Shown: positions 34,506 to 43,455 of the stretch, one piece after another
Layout: the number at the start of each line of letters is the position of its first letter
How positions within the stretch are numbered: the first letter of the stretch is position 1
Assembly (NCBI RefSeq): GCF_052044135.1
Contig: NZ_JBQDYF010000015.1
Location: forward strand, 1 to 64,000
Source of the DNA: Salinisphaera sp052044135
GTDB lineage: Bacteria; Pseudomonadota; Gammaproteobacteria; Nevskiales; Salinisphaeraceae
Direction of reading: 5' to 3'
Length of the DNA: 64,000 nt
The notes under the pieces: generated by a model
What the model saw: the letters and a program-made list of their open reading frames with translations, nothing else
Told to the model about the DNA's origin: nothing
Database searches by the model: none
Made by a program: the position numbers and the translations under genes

Positions 34506-36034
34506 GCGAGAGCGCCGGGGCGGCTCGCGCCGTCGACGCGCCGCTGCCGACCGGCGCACTGGTGATGGTCACCCTGAGCCTCGCGCTCGCGGTGTTCATG
34601 AACGTGCTGGATGTGTCGATCGCCAATGTGTCGATCCCGACCATCGCCGGCAATCTGGCGGTATCGTCGAGCCAGGGCACGTGGGTGATCACGTCCTTCG
34701 CCGTGGCCAACGCGATTGCCGTGCCGGTATCCGGCTGGCTCGCCAAACGTGTCGGCGAGGTCAAGTTGTTCGTGATCTGCACGGCGCTGTTCACGGCCAC
34801 GTCCCTGGCCTGCGGCATGGCGCCGAGTTTCTATTTTCTGCTGGCCATGCGGGCCGCCCAGGGCCTGGTCGCCGGCCCGATGATCCCGTTGTCGCAGAGT
34901 CTGCTGCTCGCCAATTATCCGCCGGAAAAGCGGGGGTTCGCCAACGGCATCTGGGGCATGACCGCCGTGGTCGGGCCGGTCGCCGGCCCCATCCTCGGCG
35001 GCTGGATTACCGACAACATCAGCTGGTCGTGGATCTTCTACATCAACGTGCCGGTGGGCATTTTCTCCGCGCTGGTCACCTGGGTCGTACTGCGTGAACG
35101 CGAGACCGCCACCGCCCGTCTGCCGCTGGACATGATCGGGCTGGTGCTGCTGACCATCGGCGTCGGCGCGCTCCAGATCATGCTCGACAAGGGCAACGAG
35201 GACGCCTGGTTCCAATCGCCGTTCATCACCACTCTGGCGATCGTGGCGGTCGTGTTCCTGTCGTTCTGGATCGTCTGGGAACTCACCGACGACAATCCCG
35301 TGGTCGATCTGCGACTGTTCGCGCGTCGCAACTTCACCGTGGCGACACTCGGTGTCACGTTCGGGTTCATGACGTATTTCGCGGGCGTGGTCCTGCTGCC
35401 GCTGTGGCTGCAGAACGTCCAGGGCTACACCCCGACCTGGGCCGGCCTCACCACGGCCTCGCTCGGGCTGCTCGGCGCCGTGTTTTCGCCGATCGTGGGC
35501 CGTCTGACCGACAAGATCGATCTCCGGCTGATCGTGACCTTCGGCATGCTGCTGTTCGCGGTGCTGTCGTTCGTCAAGGCCGACGCGAACACCGACATCA
35601 GCTTCGAACGCCTGTTTCTGACCCGCCTGCCCTGGGGCATCGGCCTGGCCTGCTTTTTCATACCGTTGATCACCCTGTCGCTGACCGGCCTGCCGCGCGA
35701 CAAGATCGCCAGCGCTTCCGGGCTGTTCAATTTCATGCGCCTGATCGCGCTGGCCATCGGCACATCGTTGTCGCAAACGATCTGGGACTGGCGCGAGGCA
35801 TTTCACGATCACGTGTTGTCGGCCCATACCGCGGTCGCCGACCCGGCCACCGAGCACTGGCTGGCCCAGGCCCGCGCGGCCGGTCTCACGCAGGAGCAGG
35901 CCTACGGCGCGCTGGCAGGCGTGATCAAGCAGCAATCGTTCATGATCGGTCTCAACGAGATGTACACCCTGGCGGGCTGGGTATTCCTCGGCCTCACCGT
36001 GCTGATCTGGTTCTCCCGCCCCCACGCCAAATAG
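34502..36034 (+). CDS. EmrB-type DHA2 multidrug exporter
   Basis: A 510-residue major facilitator of the 14-TM DHA2 family. Seen: FMNVLDVSIANVSIPTIAG (motif D1), GTWVITSFAVANAIAVPVSGWLAKRVG (split as WVITSFAVANAI and GWLAKRVGEVK), and motif C as GPVAGPILGGWI. It exports hydrophobic compounds by proton antiport. The start overlaps the adaptor stop (ATGA), completing a translationally coupled three-gene operon controlled by the TetR-type repressor. Confidence 0.93.
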   Translation: MSESAGAARAVDAPLPTGALVMVTLSLALAVFMNVLDVSIANVSIPTIAGNLAVSSSQGTWVITSFAVANAIAVPVSGWLAKRVGEVKLFVICTALFTATSLACGMAPSFYFLLAMRAAQGLVAGPMIPLSQSLLLANYPPEKRGFANGIWGMTAVVGPVAGPILGGWITDNISWSWIFYINVPVGIFSALVTWVVLRERETATARLPLDMIGLVLLTIGVGALQIMLDKGNEDAWFQSPFITTLAIVAVVFLSFWIVWELTDDNPVVDLRLFARRNFTVATLGVTFGFMTYFAGVVLLPLWLQNVQGYTPTWAGLTTASLGLLGAVFSPIVGRLTDKIDLRLIVTFGMLLFAVLSFVKADANTDISFERLFLTRLPWGIGLACFFIPLITLSLTGLPRDKIASASGLFNFMRLIALAIGTSLSQTIWDWREAFHDHVLSAHTAVADPATEHWLAQARAAGLTQEQAYGALAGVIKQQSFMIGLNEMYTLAGWVFLGLTVLIWFSRPHAK

Positions 36035-36109
36035 CGCTGGCACGACATCGGCCGAACCCATCCGGCATGTTATTTTATAACGATTACTGAAACCGGTGTT
36101 CATCGCGCG

Positions 36110-36907
36110 GTGCGTGATTCGTCGCTTTTTACCCCGTCCTCCGAGCCCGGCCCGCGCGCCATATCGGCGCTGTGCCTGTGCGCTGCGGCAGGCTGGCTCG
36201 CGCTGGTGGTTGCCGGCAGCCGGGACGGCTTGTGGGTCCTGGTGACACTCACCCTGTTCAGCGCTGTCGCGTTTCTTGCCGGCGCTGTCATCAGCGCGAT
36301 CCCGCACGATCCGCGCTGGATCTCGCGCATCGATGCCGCCGCCGCCGGGGCCATGCTCGCCTCTGCACTGGTGCTGCTGGTCCCGCATGCGCTGAATGAC
36401 CATGCGGCCACCGGCAGCGCCGGTCTGGCGATCGGTCTGGCCGTGGGCATGGTGCTGCATGTCGCCAGCGGCGGCCGAGACGGTCGCGCCATGCTCGGGG
36501 CGCTCACCCTGCATTCGATCTGCGGCGGCATCGTACTGGGCGCGCTTTATACGCTCATGCCGGCACTCGGCTGGGGTGTCGGGCTGGCCATTCTCGCTCA
36601 CAAGGCGCCGGCCGGATACGTGCTCGCGCGGCGCCTGGCTGCCCGACCGGGGCACCGGATATTAGTCGTACTCCCGGCCCTGGGGACTGGACTCGGCGCG
36701 CTTTGTGTTGCAATCATGCCTGCGGCGGTGGCACTGCCGGCCGGTTTGATATTCGGCGCAGCCGCCGGGTTGTTCCTGTTTGTCGCGCTGGCGTTTTTTG
36801 TATCGAGCGCAAAAGCCGGCGCGCTCGACGCCAGGGACTGGCGCGCTTTCGCCATGGGTGGCATGGCTATTGCCTTGGCGGGGTGGGTCGCGCTACACGG
36901 CATCTAG
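36110..36907 (+). CDS. ZIP-like metal permease
   Basis: A 265-residue membrane protein with about eight TM segments. Two histidine-containing helices resemble the ZIP metal site: LTLHSICGGIVLGALY and AILAHKAPAGYVLARRL, where ZIP proteins usually have HNxxEG and HExPE. The second Glu is Lys/Ala here, so the binuclear metal site would be altered. The family link is by pattern only; metal, direction and activity are open. The start is GTG 36110. Confidence 0.5.
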   Translation: MRDSSLFTPSSEPGPRAISALCLCAAAGWLALVVAGSRDGLWVLVTLTLFSAVAFLAGAVISAIPHDPRWISRIDAAAAGAMLASALVLLVPHALNDHAATGSAGLAIGLAVGMVLHVASGGRDGRAMLGALTLHSICGGIVLGALYTLMPALGWGVGLAILAHKAPAGYVLARRLAARPGHRILVVLPALGTGLGALCVAIMPAAVALPAGLIFGAAAGLFLFVALAFFVSSAKAGALDARDWRAFAMGGMAIALAGWVALHGI

Positions 36908-36926
36908 ACCGTTTACGCGACCCAGG

Positions 36927-36983
36927 GGCCGGTCGGCGGGAAACTTTTCCCGCGGGGGCCGGTCTCAGGATTTTGTTTTTTTT
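36927..36983 (+). terminator. Possible terminator before the M23 gene
   Basis: GCGGGAAA / TTTCCCGC-type hairpin (about 36936-36952) inside a longer CCGG-rich stem, followed after about 15 bases by TTTTGTTTTTTTT. The distance between stem and T-run is unusual, so function is uncertain. Confidence 0.4.
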
Positions 36984-37041
36984 GATTACAAGCAGCGGGA
37001 TCGGCCAGCCAGCGTGTCGAGTTCGGTGCAGAGGGTTGGGA

Positions 37042-38496
37042 ATGCAACACAAGCGCGTGTTACGTACCGGCGCCGCCGGTGCGCTCGGTGTCACTTTATG
37101 TTTCTGCGGCGGTGCCCAGGCGGCACCGGGCAAACCGGAAGCCACCGTGATTCGCGCTTCGGACAAGCAGAGCAGCGACCTCCGGATCCAGCCCCTGGCG
37201 GCGGATCAGATGCAGACCGCCAAGGCGCTGGGGCTGACCACGACCCCGCAGATCACCCCCTGGCAGCAGATCAAGGTCCGCTCCGGAGACACGTTATCGG
37301 GCGTATTCGCACGGGCCGGGCTCGGCGCGTCGCAGTGGCGACAATTGCTCGATCTGGGGCCATCGACTGACGCGTTGCGTCACATCCACCCCGGGGATAC
37401 GCTGGACATCCGCAAGACGCCCACCGGTAAACTCGGCGAATTGCGTTACCGACTCAATTCGATCAAGACGCTGCACGTCAACCGCACGAGCGGCGCGTTG
37501 CAGGCCAGGATCGAAAAACGCGCGACACAGACGCGCGAGATCACCGCGACCGGCACGGTCGGCAAGTCGTTGTCACACTCGATGGCCGCGGATGGCGTGC
37601 CGGCCCGTGTGGCGAACCAGATGGCCCGTATCTACCGCTACCGCCACAACCTGCGTCATCTGCAACCGGGCGATAAGTTCTCGGTGGTCTACCGCGCCAC
37701 CTACAGCGCAGGCCAGCAGATTGCCACAGGCCCGGTGCTGGCCGCGAGCATCACGACCCATCACCACAACTACAAAGCCTTTCGCGCCAAGGATGGAAAC
37801 GGCAACGTCGGCTACTTCGACACCGCCGGTGTTTCCTACAAGCCGGCCTTCACGCGCAAGCCGGTCGCCTACACGCGTATCAGCAGTCCGTTCAACCTCC
37901 ACCGATTGAATCCGGTCACGCACAAGGTCCGCCCGCACAAGGGCGTGGACATGGCGGCGCCGATCGGTACGCCGATTCATGCCGCCGCCGAAGGCACGGT
38001 GAAATACGCCGGCTGGATGCATGGCTATGGCCGCATCGTCGAACTCACCAACTTCGACGGCTACAGCACGCGCTATGCGCACATGCACCGGATCCGGTCG
38101 AAATTGCACGTGGGCGAGCACGTGACCAAGGGCGAGGTCATTGGTTACGTCGGCGAATCCGGCGAAGCCACGGGCCCGCATCTGCATTTCGAGATCCGAA
38201 AGAACGGCGTGGCTTACAACCCGATGACCATCAAACTGCCCGCGGCACACTCGCTGCCGCACAGCGAACTGGCGGCCTATACCCGCAAGATCCAGCCGCT
38301 CATCGCCAAGCTCTCGCCGGCCCCGACCACCCTACTGGCCAGGAACGCCTCGACCGCGGACCACGGCAACAGCTGTAACCGGGCCGTGTCGCTCAACGCC
38401 ACACTGGCGCTCGATCCAGTCGATGCCGCGCGGCGACACAGTCTCAGCAACATCTTCTGCGTGGTACACCACCACCATCAGCCGACCAAAGCCTGA
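37042..38496 (+). CDS. M23 peptidoglycan endopeptidase, MepM-like
   Basis: A 484-residue exported metalloprotease. The signal ends GGAQAAPG. A LysM/OapA-like domain follows (about 75-130, VRSGDTLSGVFARAGL), then a helical region and the lytic M23 domain (about 285-400) with Zn ligands HKGVDMAAP (His and Asp) and HLHFEI (HxH). It should cut D,D-crosslinks during wall growth. The C-terminal ~55 residues past KLSPAPTT are unusual (two Cys, HHHH near the end) and may result from a late frame extension. The start is ATG 37042; a conserved signal peptide begins there. Confidence 0.9.
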   Translation: MQHKRVLRTGAAGALGVTLCFCGGAQAAPGKPEATVIRASDKQSSDLRIQPLAADQMQTAKALGLTTTPQITPWQQIKVRSGDTLSGVFARAGLGASQWRQLLDLGPSTDALRHIHPGDTLDIRKTPTGKLGELRYRLNSIKTLHVNRTSGALQARIEKRATQTREITATGTVGKSLSHSMAADGVPARVANQMARIYRYRHNLRHLQPGDKFSVVYRATYSAGQQIATGPVLAASITTHHHNYKAFRAKDGNGNVGYFDTAGVSYKPAFTRKPVAYTRISSPFNLHRLNPVTHKVRPHKGVDMAAPIGTPIHAAAEGTVKYAGWMHGYGRIVELTNFDGYSTRYAHMHRIRSKLHVGEHVTKGEVIGYVGESGEATGPHLHFEIRKNGVAYNPMTIKLPAAHSLPHSELAAYTRKIQPLIAKLSPAPTTLLARNASTADHGNSCNRAVSLNATLALDPVDAARRHSLSNIFCVVHHHHQPTKA

Positions 38497-38864
38497 CGCG
38501 TTGCCACGCATCGCCGCGCGGCGGGCATTTACCGTACGCCGGCATCGGGCTCGCCGCCGTGCCTTGCCGTGCACGAATCGGCGTTACAGGGCGCGTGCCC
38601 GGATGCTTTGGCGGCGCATGACCAGGGCCACATCATCCAGCGCCCGGCATGATCAAACGGCGCCATCGGCCCCGGATTTCCGGCCAACGGGGATCAACGC
38701 CCGGGTATGAGCCGCCGTGGCGCGCCCGCAGCACGGCCTCCATCGCCGGGCCGGCCATCCAAGTCCCGCCTTGTGCACGGCAGTTCCGCCACGACAAAGG
38801 CCGCGCGACGGATCGGGCGGCCTTCATCTATCGGTAGCCCGCGCCGGTGCATGCCATGTTTCGA
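38497..38864. other. Gene-free region between M23 and glycine-zipper genes
   Basis: About 370 bp with only short incoherent frames. AAGGCCGC / GCGGCCTT at about 38798-38825 is an inverted repeat with a 12-base loop and could be a weak terminator. Nothing else is recognised. Confidence 0.5.
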
Positions 38865-39239
38865 TCAATGGCGCCAGTCGCGGTCGTCCCAGCCGCGGTG
38901 ACGACCACGGTCATGGTCATCATAGTCATGGCGGCGATCGTGGCCGTAACCGCGCCGATCGTAATGAACATCGCGGCGGCGACCCCAGTCGCGGCCACGA
39001 TAATGATCATCGTCGCGGCCGTCGTGTTGGCCCGCCAGAATGGCACCGCCGGCGCCGCCCAGCCCGCCGCCGATCACGGCACCGGTCTGACCGCCCATGG
39101 CACCGCCCACTGCGGCGCCGATCGCGCCGCCGAGGCCGCCCCCCAACACCTCATTGAAGGTGTTGTCGGCCAGGGCCGCCGAGCTGCCGCCGGCCATCGC
39201 GAGGGCGACGACCCAAGGGATGATCTTCGTGCTGCGCAT
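38865..39239 (-). CDS. Glycine-zipper envelope protein with Asp/His/Arg tail
   Basis: A 124-residue exported protein: signal peptide (ending SAALADN), a glycine-zipper segment (about 30-72, LGGGLGGAIGAAVGGAMGG then VIGGGLGGAGGAI), and a highly charged C-terminal half with repeated Asp, His, Arg and Tyr (GRDDDHYRGRDWGRRRD...). Gly-zippers insert in membranes; the tail could bind metals or polyanions. Start ATG 39239, preceded by AGGTGA. Confidence 0.75.
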   Translation of the reverse strand: MRSTKIIPWVVALAMAGGSSAALADNTFNEVLGGGLGGAIGAAVGGAMGGQTGAVIGGGLGGAGGAILAGQHDGRDDDHYRGRDWGRRRDVHYDRRGYGHDRRHDYDDHDRGRHRGWDDRDWRH

Positions 39240-39402
39240 GCTGGTCACCTGTCATTGTGAGACTTCAGCAGAGCATAAGCCGACCCGTTTAACCAAGCCT
39301 GAACGGACTGAACACACTGGCCCGGGATGCGTTCAGCCCCGGTTGCCGCCCGGGCTCCCAGACTCACCGGCCGACTCTCAAAAGCGCTCGGCCAAAGATC
39401 CC

Positions 39403-39564
39403 ATGGACCTCATTCGTATTCTGTTATCGGTTCTGCTGCCGCCGCTCGGTGTCTTTCTCCAAGTCGGCATCGGGCTTCAGTTCTGGCTCAATATCGGGCT
39501 GACCATTCTCGGCTATATTCCGGGCGTGGTGCACGCGGTCTATATCATTGCCACGCGCGACTGA
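39403..39564 (+). CDS. Pmp3/YqaE-family small membrane protein
   Basis: A 53-residue protein with the Pmp3 pattern: MDLIRILLSVLLPPLGVFLQ, GIGLQFWLNIGLTILGYIPG, then VVHAVYIIA, two TM helices. Relatives are induced by cold, salt and membrane hyperpolarisation and help hold cation homeostasis. No good Shine-Dalgarno lies before the ATG, but no alternative start exists. Confidence 0.92.
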   Translation: MDLIRILLSVLLPPLGVFLQVGIGLQFWLNIGLTILGYIPGVVHAVYIIATRD

Positions 39565-39662
39565 CGCAGACGGCCCTCGGGTCCATGTTGTCGAGAGCCC
39601 TATGAAACCGACGAACGCACCCCCATCGTGTTCGACATACGCTCACGACTTCACAGCTTGTC

Positions 39663-40667
39663 ATGTCCATCGATCTTTCCGTGCTCGATCTGGTTCCCGT
39701 GCCGAGCGGTACAGCGGCGTCGGCGGCCGTCCGCGACAGCATCAACCTGGCGCGAGTGGCCGAGGCCCGCGGCTACAAGCGCTACTGGATCTCCGAACAT
39801 CACAGCATGCCGGCGATCGCGAGTTCCTCGCCGGAGGTGCTGCTATCACGCATTGGCGCGCTGACCGAACACATCCGCATCGGCTCCGGGGGCATTATGC
39901 TGCCCAACCATGCCCCCATGCGGGTCGCCGAGCATTTCCGCACTCTGGAAGCACTCTATCCCGGGCGGGTCGATCTCGGCCTGGGGCGCGCACCCGGGTC
40001 GGATATGCGTGCCAACCGGGCCTTGCACGCCGGCTCGGGGGAGCACTTTGCCGACATGCTCGATGAAATGCTCTCGCTGGCCCATGATCGCTATGCCGCG
40101 AATCACCCGTATGCCGGCGTCAGGATCGTGCCCGAGGATGCGCCCATGCCGCCGATCTGGATTCTGGGCTCGTCGGGCGCGAGCGCGGAATTGGCCGGGG
40201 CCGGCGGCTACGGCTACAGCTTCGCCAGCCATTTCAGCCCCGCTCCGGCGGAACCGGCGCTCGAACGATATCGCTATGCATTCGAACCGTCGTCGCAATT
40301 TCCAACGCCCCACACCATTCTCGGAGTGTCGGTGATCTGCGCCGCGACCGACGAGCAAGCCGAGGCGCTGGCGGCCACGGTCGATCTGATGTGGCTGCGT
40401 CTGCGCAAGGGACAGTTTCTGCCGCTGCCCTCGCCCGAGGAGGCGCGTGCCTATTCCTACAGCGACATCGAGCGCAACGCGGTCAAGGAAAACCGCGCGC
40501 GCCACATCATCGGCTCGCCCGAAACGGTGGCCCGACAATTGCAGGATCTCGGTCAACGCACGGGCGCGAGCGAGTTGATGATCGTGTCCAACATCCACGA
40601 TGCCGGTGCGCGGCTGCGCTCCTATGAACTGGTTGCCCAGGCCATGTCGACTGGTGCGAGCAGCTGA
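39663..40667 (+). CDS. Luciferase-like (LLM) flavin-dependent oxidoreductase
   Basis: A 334-residue LLM protein, MsnO8/YhbW-type group: LARVAEARGYKRYWISEHHSMPAIAS (seen as RGYKRYWISEHHS), IGSGGIMLPNHAPMRVAEHF and GRVDLGLGRAPG. These enzymes use FMNH2 or F420; E. coli YhbW is the nearest characterised shape. The substrate is unknown. An OhrR-like regulator follows on the same strand after 89 bp, which may link this oxidoreductase to oxidative stress. Confidence 0.88.
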   Translation: MSIDLSVLDLVPVPSGTAASAAVRDSINLARVAEARGYKRYWISEHHSMPAIASSSPEVLLSRIGALTEHIRIGSGGIMLPNHAPMRVAEHFRTLEALYPGRVDLGLGRAPGSDMRANRALHAGSGEHFADMLDEMLSLAHDRYAANHPYAGVRIVPEDAPMPPIWILGSSGASAELAGAGGYGYSFASHFSPAPAEPALERYRYAFEPSSQFPTPHTILGVSVICAATDEQAEALAATVDLMWLRLRKGQFLPLPSPEEARAYSYSDIERNAVKENRARHIIGSPETVARQLQDLGQRTGASELMIVSNIHDAGARLRSYELVAQAMSTGASS

Positions 40668-40756
40668 TATTTGCCCCGGCGGCGACAGAGAAAGATGACG
40701 CCGCCCGGTTGGACAGCGCACAATACCGGCGCATGTACATTGAGGATGAGTTCGCC

Positions 40757-41212
40757 ATGACCGCCCAATCCGCGCCCGCAGACGCCGAATTCCCGGCGCT
40801 CGACGAACAGTTATGCTTTGCGTTGTATACCGCGACGCATCGAATAACACGAGCCTACCGCCCCCTGCTCGAGCCGCTGGGGCTCACCTACGTGCAGTAT
40901 CTGGTGATGCTGGTGCTCTGGGAGTCCGCGCCGCGCTCGGTCGGGGAGCTGGGTCATTCGTTGTATCTGGACAGCGGCACGCTCACTCCCCTGCTCAAGC
41001 GCATGGAAAAATCCGGACTGGTCACGCGCCAGCGCGACAACAACGATGAGCGGCGCGTGCTCATTTATCTGACCGACCAGGGGCTGGAGCTGAAGTCGCA
41101 GGCGCACCACATCCAGGCGGACATGCTCTGCCGCATGGAGCTCACGCGCCCGGAGTCGCGCCAGCTCCAGGCCCAGGTGATGGAACTCATCGATAACCTG
41201 GAAAAGAACTAA
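40757..41212 (+). CDS. OhrR-type MarR-family regulator
   Basis: A 151-residue protein with the OhrR signature: LDEQLCFALYTATHRITRAYRPLLEPLGLTYVQYLVMLVLWE, of which LDEQLCFALY carries the sensing cysteine (Cys 22 from the chosen ATG) and LGLTYVQYLVMLVLWE is the OhrR helix. The winged HTH follows (LYLDSGTLTPLLKRMEKSGL). Oxidation of that Cys by organic hydroperoxides releases the DNA. I choose ATG 40757 on spacing to GAGG; ATG 40733 is possible. An ohr gene is not adjacent; osmC lies 13 kb away. Confidence 0.9.
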   Translation: MTAQSAPADAEFPALDEQLCFALYTATHRITRAYRPLLEPLGLTYVQYLVMLVLWESAPRSVGELGHSLYLDSGTLTPLLKRMEKSGLVTRQRDNNDERRVLIYLTDQGLELKSQAHHIQADMLCRMELTRPESRQLQAQVMELIDNLEKN

Positions 41213-41360
41213 TCGGTTCGAGGCCGGGCGCGAGCCGCACCGCGATCGCGCCCAACCGACTGCCCCGCCCCCGCCGCCCGGGCCGGTTGCGCGGCGCCGG
41301 CGGCCGAAACGCTTCAAGCCTTGGCACCACAAGGCACGCCGTGCCGACAACGGTCGTGCC

Positions 41361-42734
41361 CTAGGACGAGCGGGCCATTGCAAGCCGCGGGTAGCCGACG
41401 GCCTCAAGCGTTTCCGCCGCGGCAAGCCACGGCGTATGGCGATACTTGCGCGGCAGTGTCTCGAGTTCGGGCACCCACCGGACCACATACTCGGCTTCGC
41501 TATCATACTGCAGGGCCTGCGCCAGCACGTCGAACCCCTGGTCGCGCTTGTCGGTGCCCACGCCGGCGATATTCGCCCAGTTGCCCCAGTTGCTGGCGAC
41601 GTCATAGTCGATCAGCTGGGCCTCGAACCAGGCCGCGCCCCAGCGCCAGTCCTGACCCAGGTCGCGCGCCAGGTAGCTGGCCGCATTCTGACGACCGCGA
41701 TTGGACATGTACCCGGTCGCCGCCAGTTCGCGCATATTGGCGTCCACGAACGGCATGCCGGTGTATCCGTCCTTCCAGGCTTCCAGCACGGCCGCATCCA
41801 CGACCGCCGGCCGATCGTGCCGGTCGAGCAGACCGCTGCGCGCGAACAGCCGCGCGCCATGGCGCGCGAGCACCCAGTGGAAAAATTCGCGCCAACGCAA
41901 TTCGAGCAACAGCCAGTACGTCGATTCGTTGGCGACCACATCGGATTCGAAGCGTGACAGTTCGTCGGCGACTCGCCGCACCGATAGACAGCCGCTGGCC
42001 AGCCAGGGCGAGAGTTTGGACGAGAAATCCGTGCCCATGAGCTGGTTGCGGCTGTGCTTGTAGCGGGTGACCGCTCGGGATTGCCAGAGGTAGTGCGACA
42101 GCTGCGCGCGTCCGGCCGTCTCCCCGCCGAGAAAGCGTGTGGCGAGGCCGGACCAGGCGGCCGGATCGAACCGGTCGATGCCGGATAAGTCCACGGCCGC
42201 GATTCCGACCCCATCGCTCGGCGGCTCGATCGGGCGGGCCGGCCGCGCGCCGCGCTCGATACGACGCCGGAAACGCGTGAACACGCGGGGCATGTCATCG
42301 AGATCGAACGGCAGATCGCCGCGCGCATGCAGCGTATTGGGCCGGGTTTCGTACAGGGCCACACCGCGCCGTGCCAGCGCCCGGCGCACCCGGCGGACCT
42401 GGCCGGCCTCCTCGGGCGCACTCTCCGCGGCGGTCCAGACCGATGCCACACCGTTGGCTTGCGCCAGCCGCACGAGGATCGTCTCCGGCTCGCCCGCCAG
42501 CACCAGCAGCTCCACCCCATAGGGCTCGAGACCGGCGCGCAGCGAGGCCAGCGCCTGGGCAATGAAGCTGCGGCGATGCGCGCCAACCCTGGGCGCGCCG
42601 TATTCGCTCGCGGCGGCAAGACGGGCATCGACGCAATAGACCGCGACGACCGCGCCGGCCTGTAGCGCCGCCGTAAGCGCGGGATTGTCGTCCACCCGGA
42701 GATCGTTCTTGAACCAGCAGATCGCGCGGCTCAT
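41361..42734 (-). CDS. DASH-type cryptochrome/photolyase
   Basis: A 457-residue photolyase-family protein: alpha/beta N-domain (ICWFKNDLRVDDNPAL, antenna), FAD domain with the DASH hallmark TRYKHSRNQLMGTDFSSKLS (20 residues) and PWLASGCLS, and WREFFHWVLARHG. The C-terminal WFEAQLIDYDVASNWGNWAN includes the tryptophan region. DASH proteins repair cyclobutane dimers in single-stranded DNA and may act in light signalling. It is convergent with the OhrR-type gene. Confidence 0.92.
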   Translation of the reverse strand: MSRAICWFKNDLRVDDNPALTAALQAGAVVAVYCVDARLAAASEYGAPRVGAHRRSFIAQALASLRAGLEPYGVELLVLAGEPETILVRLAQANGVASVWTAAESAPEEAGQVRRVRRALARRGVALYETRPNTLHARGDLPFDLDDMPRVFTRFRRRIERGARPARPIEPPSDGVGIAAVDLSGIDRFDPAAWSGLATRFLGGETAGRAQLSHYLWQSRAVTRYKHSRNQLMGTDFSSKLSPWLASGCLSVRRVADELSRFESDVVANESTYWLLLELRWREFFHWVLARHGARLFARSGLLDRHDRPAVVDAAVLEAWKDGYTGMPFVDANMRELAATGYMSNRGRQNAASYLARDLGQDWRWGAAWFEAQLIDYDVASNWGNWANIAGVGTDKRDQGFDVLAQALQYDSEAEYVVRWVPELETLPRKYRHTPWLAAAETLEAVGYPRLAMARSS

Positions 42735-42939
42735 CCGGCCACCCCACTACTTACCGCCGGCCCGGAATGGGCCGAACGGCACGCCTTGCTGCAGTATTTC
42801 ACCCGCGGCCAGTCCCGTGCCCATTTTCTGCGCCAGGCGAAAGCCCGATCGCAGTGGGCGCACCGCTTCGCGGGCAAATCACCCTTCTTGCGCATCCGTG
42901 GCATGAATACGGGATCCGAACCAGACTCAGGCTGAATCC

Positions 42940-43455
42940 CTACGCAGGAGGCTCCGGGTCGGATGCAGGGTATGGCGCGCGCCGCATGATGTCCTCGCCG
43001 TGGCTACGACGCCCGGTTTCGACGAAACCGAGACCGGCATACAACCGGCGCGCGGCCTCGTTGTCGGGCCGAAGGCTGATCAGCACGGTGGCATCCGCAT
43101 GTTCGGCCGCGATTTCCGCGAGCAGCTGTTTCAGTCCGGCCCGGCCGTAGCCGTAGCCCTGCCAGCCGGCATCGATCATGAAACGCGGAATATTGAACGC
43201 GTTCTCGGCGGCGACGTATTCATACATGGCAAACCCGACCACTGTTTGCCCGGCGATGATCGCGCGCGGGCGGCAGGTGGGTTCCACGTAGGCCTCGGCC
43301 AATGAATACAGATTGGACGCGAGATAGTCGGCCTGTTCCGCCTCGACGCGCAGCGCGATCACCGCCTGCCAGTTGGCCCGCGTGACCGGCGCCAGCGCGA
43401 CCGGCAGCCGGGTCGGGCGCGTATCGCCGGCCTCGCCGGTACCGGCGCCGCTCAT
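42940..43455 (-). CDS. BltD/PaiA-like GNAT acetyltransferase, likely polyamine
   Basis: A 171-residue GNAT: the N-terminal pattern ALRVEAEQADYLASNLYSLAEAY followed by CRPRAIIAGQTVVGFAMYEY is that of spermidine/spermine acetyltransferases such as BltD and PaiA; the CoA loop is QGYGYGRAG and the end LRPDNEAARRLYAGLGF. The first 13 residues are extra. Its ATG overlaps the deacetylase stop (ATGA 43452-43455), so an acetyltransferase and a deacetylase are made from coupled cistrons. speA and speE lie elsewhere in this window. Confidence 0.82.
   Translation of the reverse strand: MSGAGTGEAGDTRPTRLPVALAPVTRANWQAVIALRVEAEQADYLASNLYSLAEAYVEPTCRPRAIIAGQTVVGFAMYEYVAAENAFNIPRFMIDAGWQGYGYGRAGLKQLLAEIAAEHADATVLISLRPDNEAARRLYAGLGFVETGRRSHGEDIMRRAPYPASDPEPPA

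Noticed and set aside
34394..36655. Long minus-strand open frame opposite emrB
   Set aside because: Composition (Arg/Gln/His/Gly-rich, no domain pattern) is that of an antisense shadow in GC-rich DNA; emrB on the plus strand is certain.
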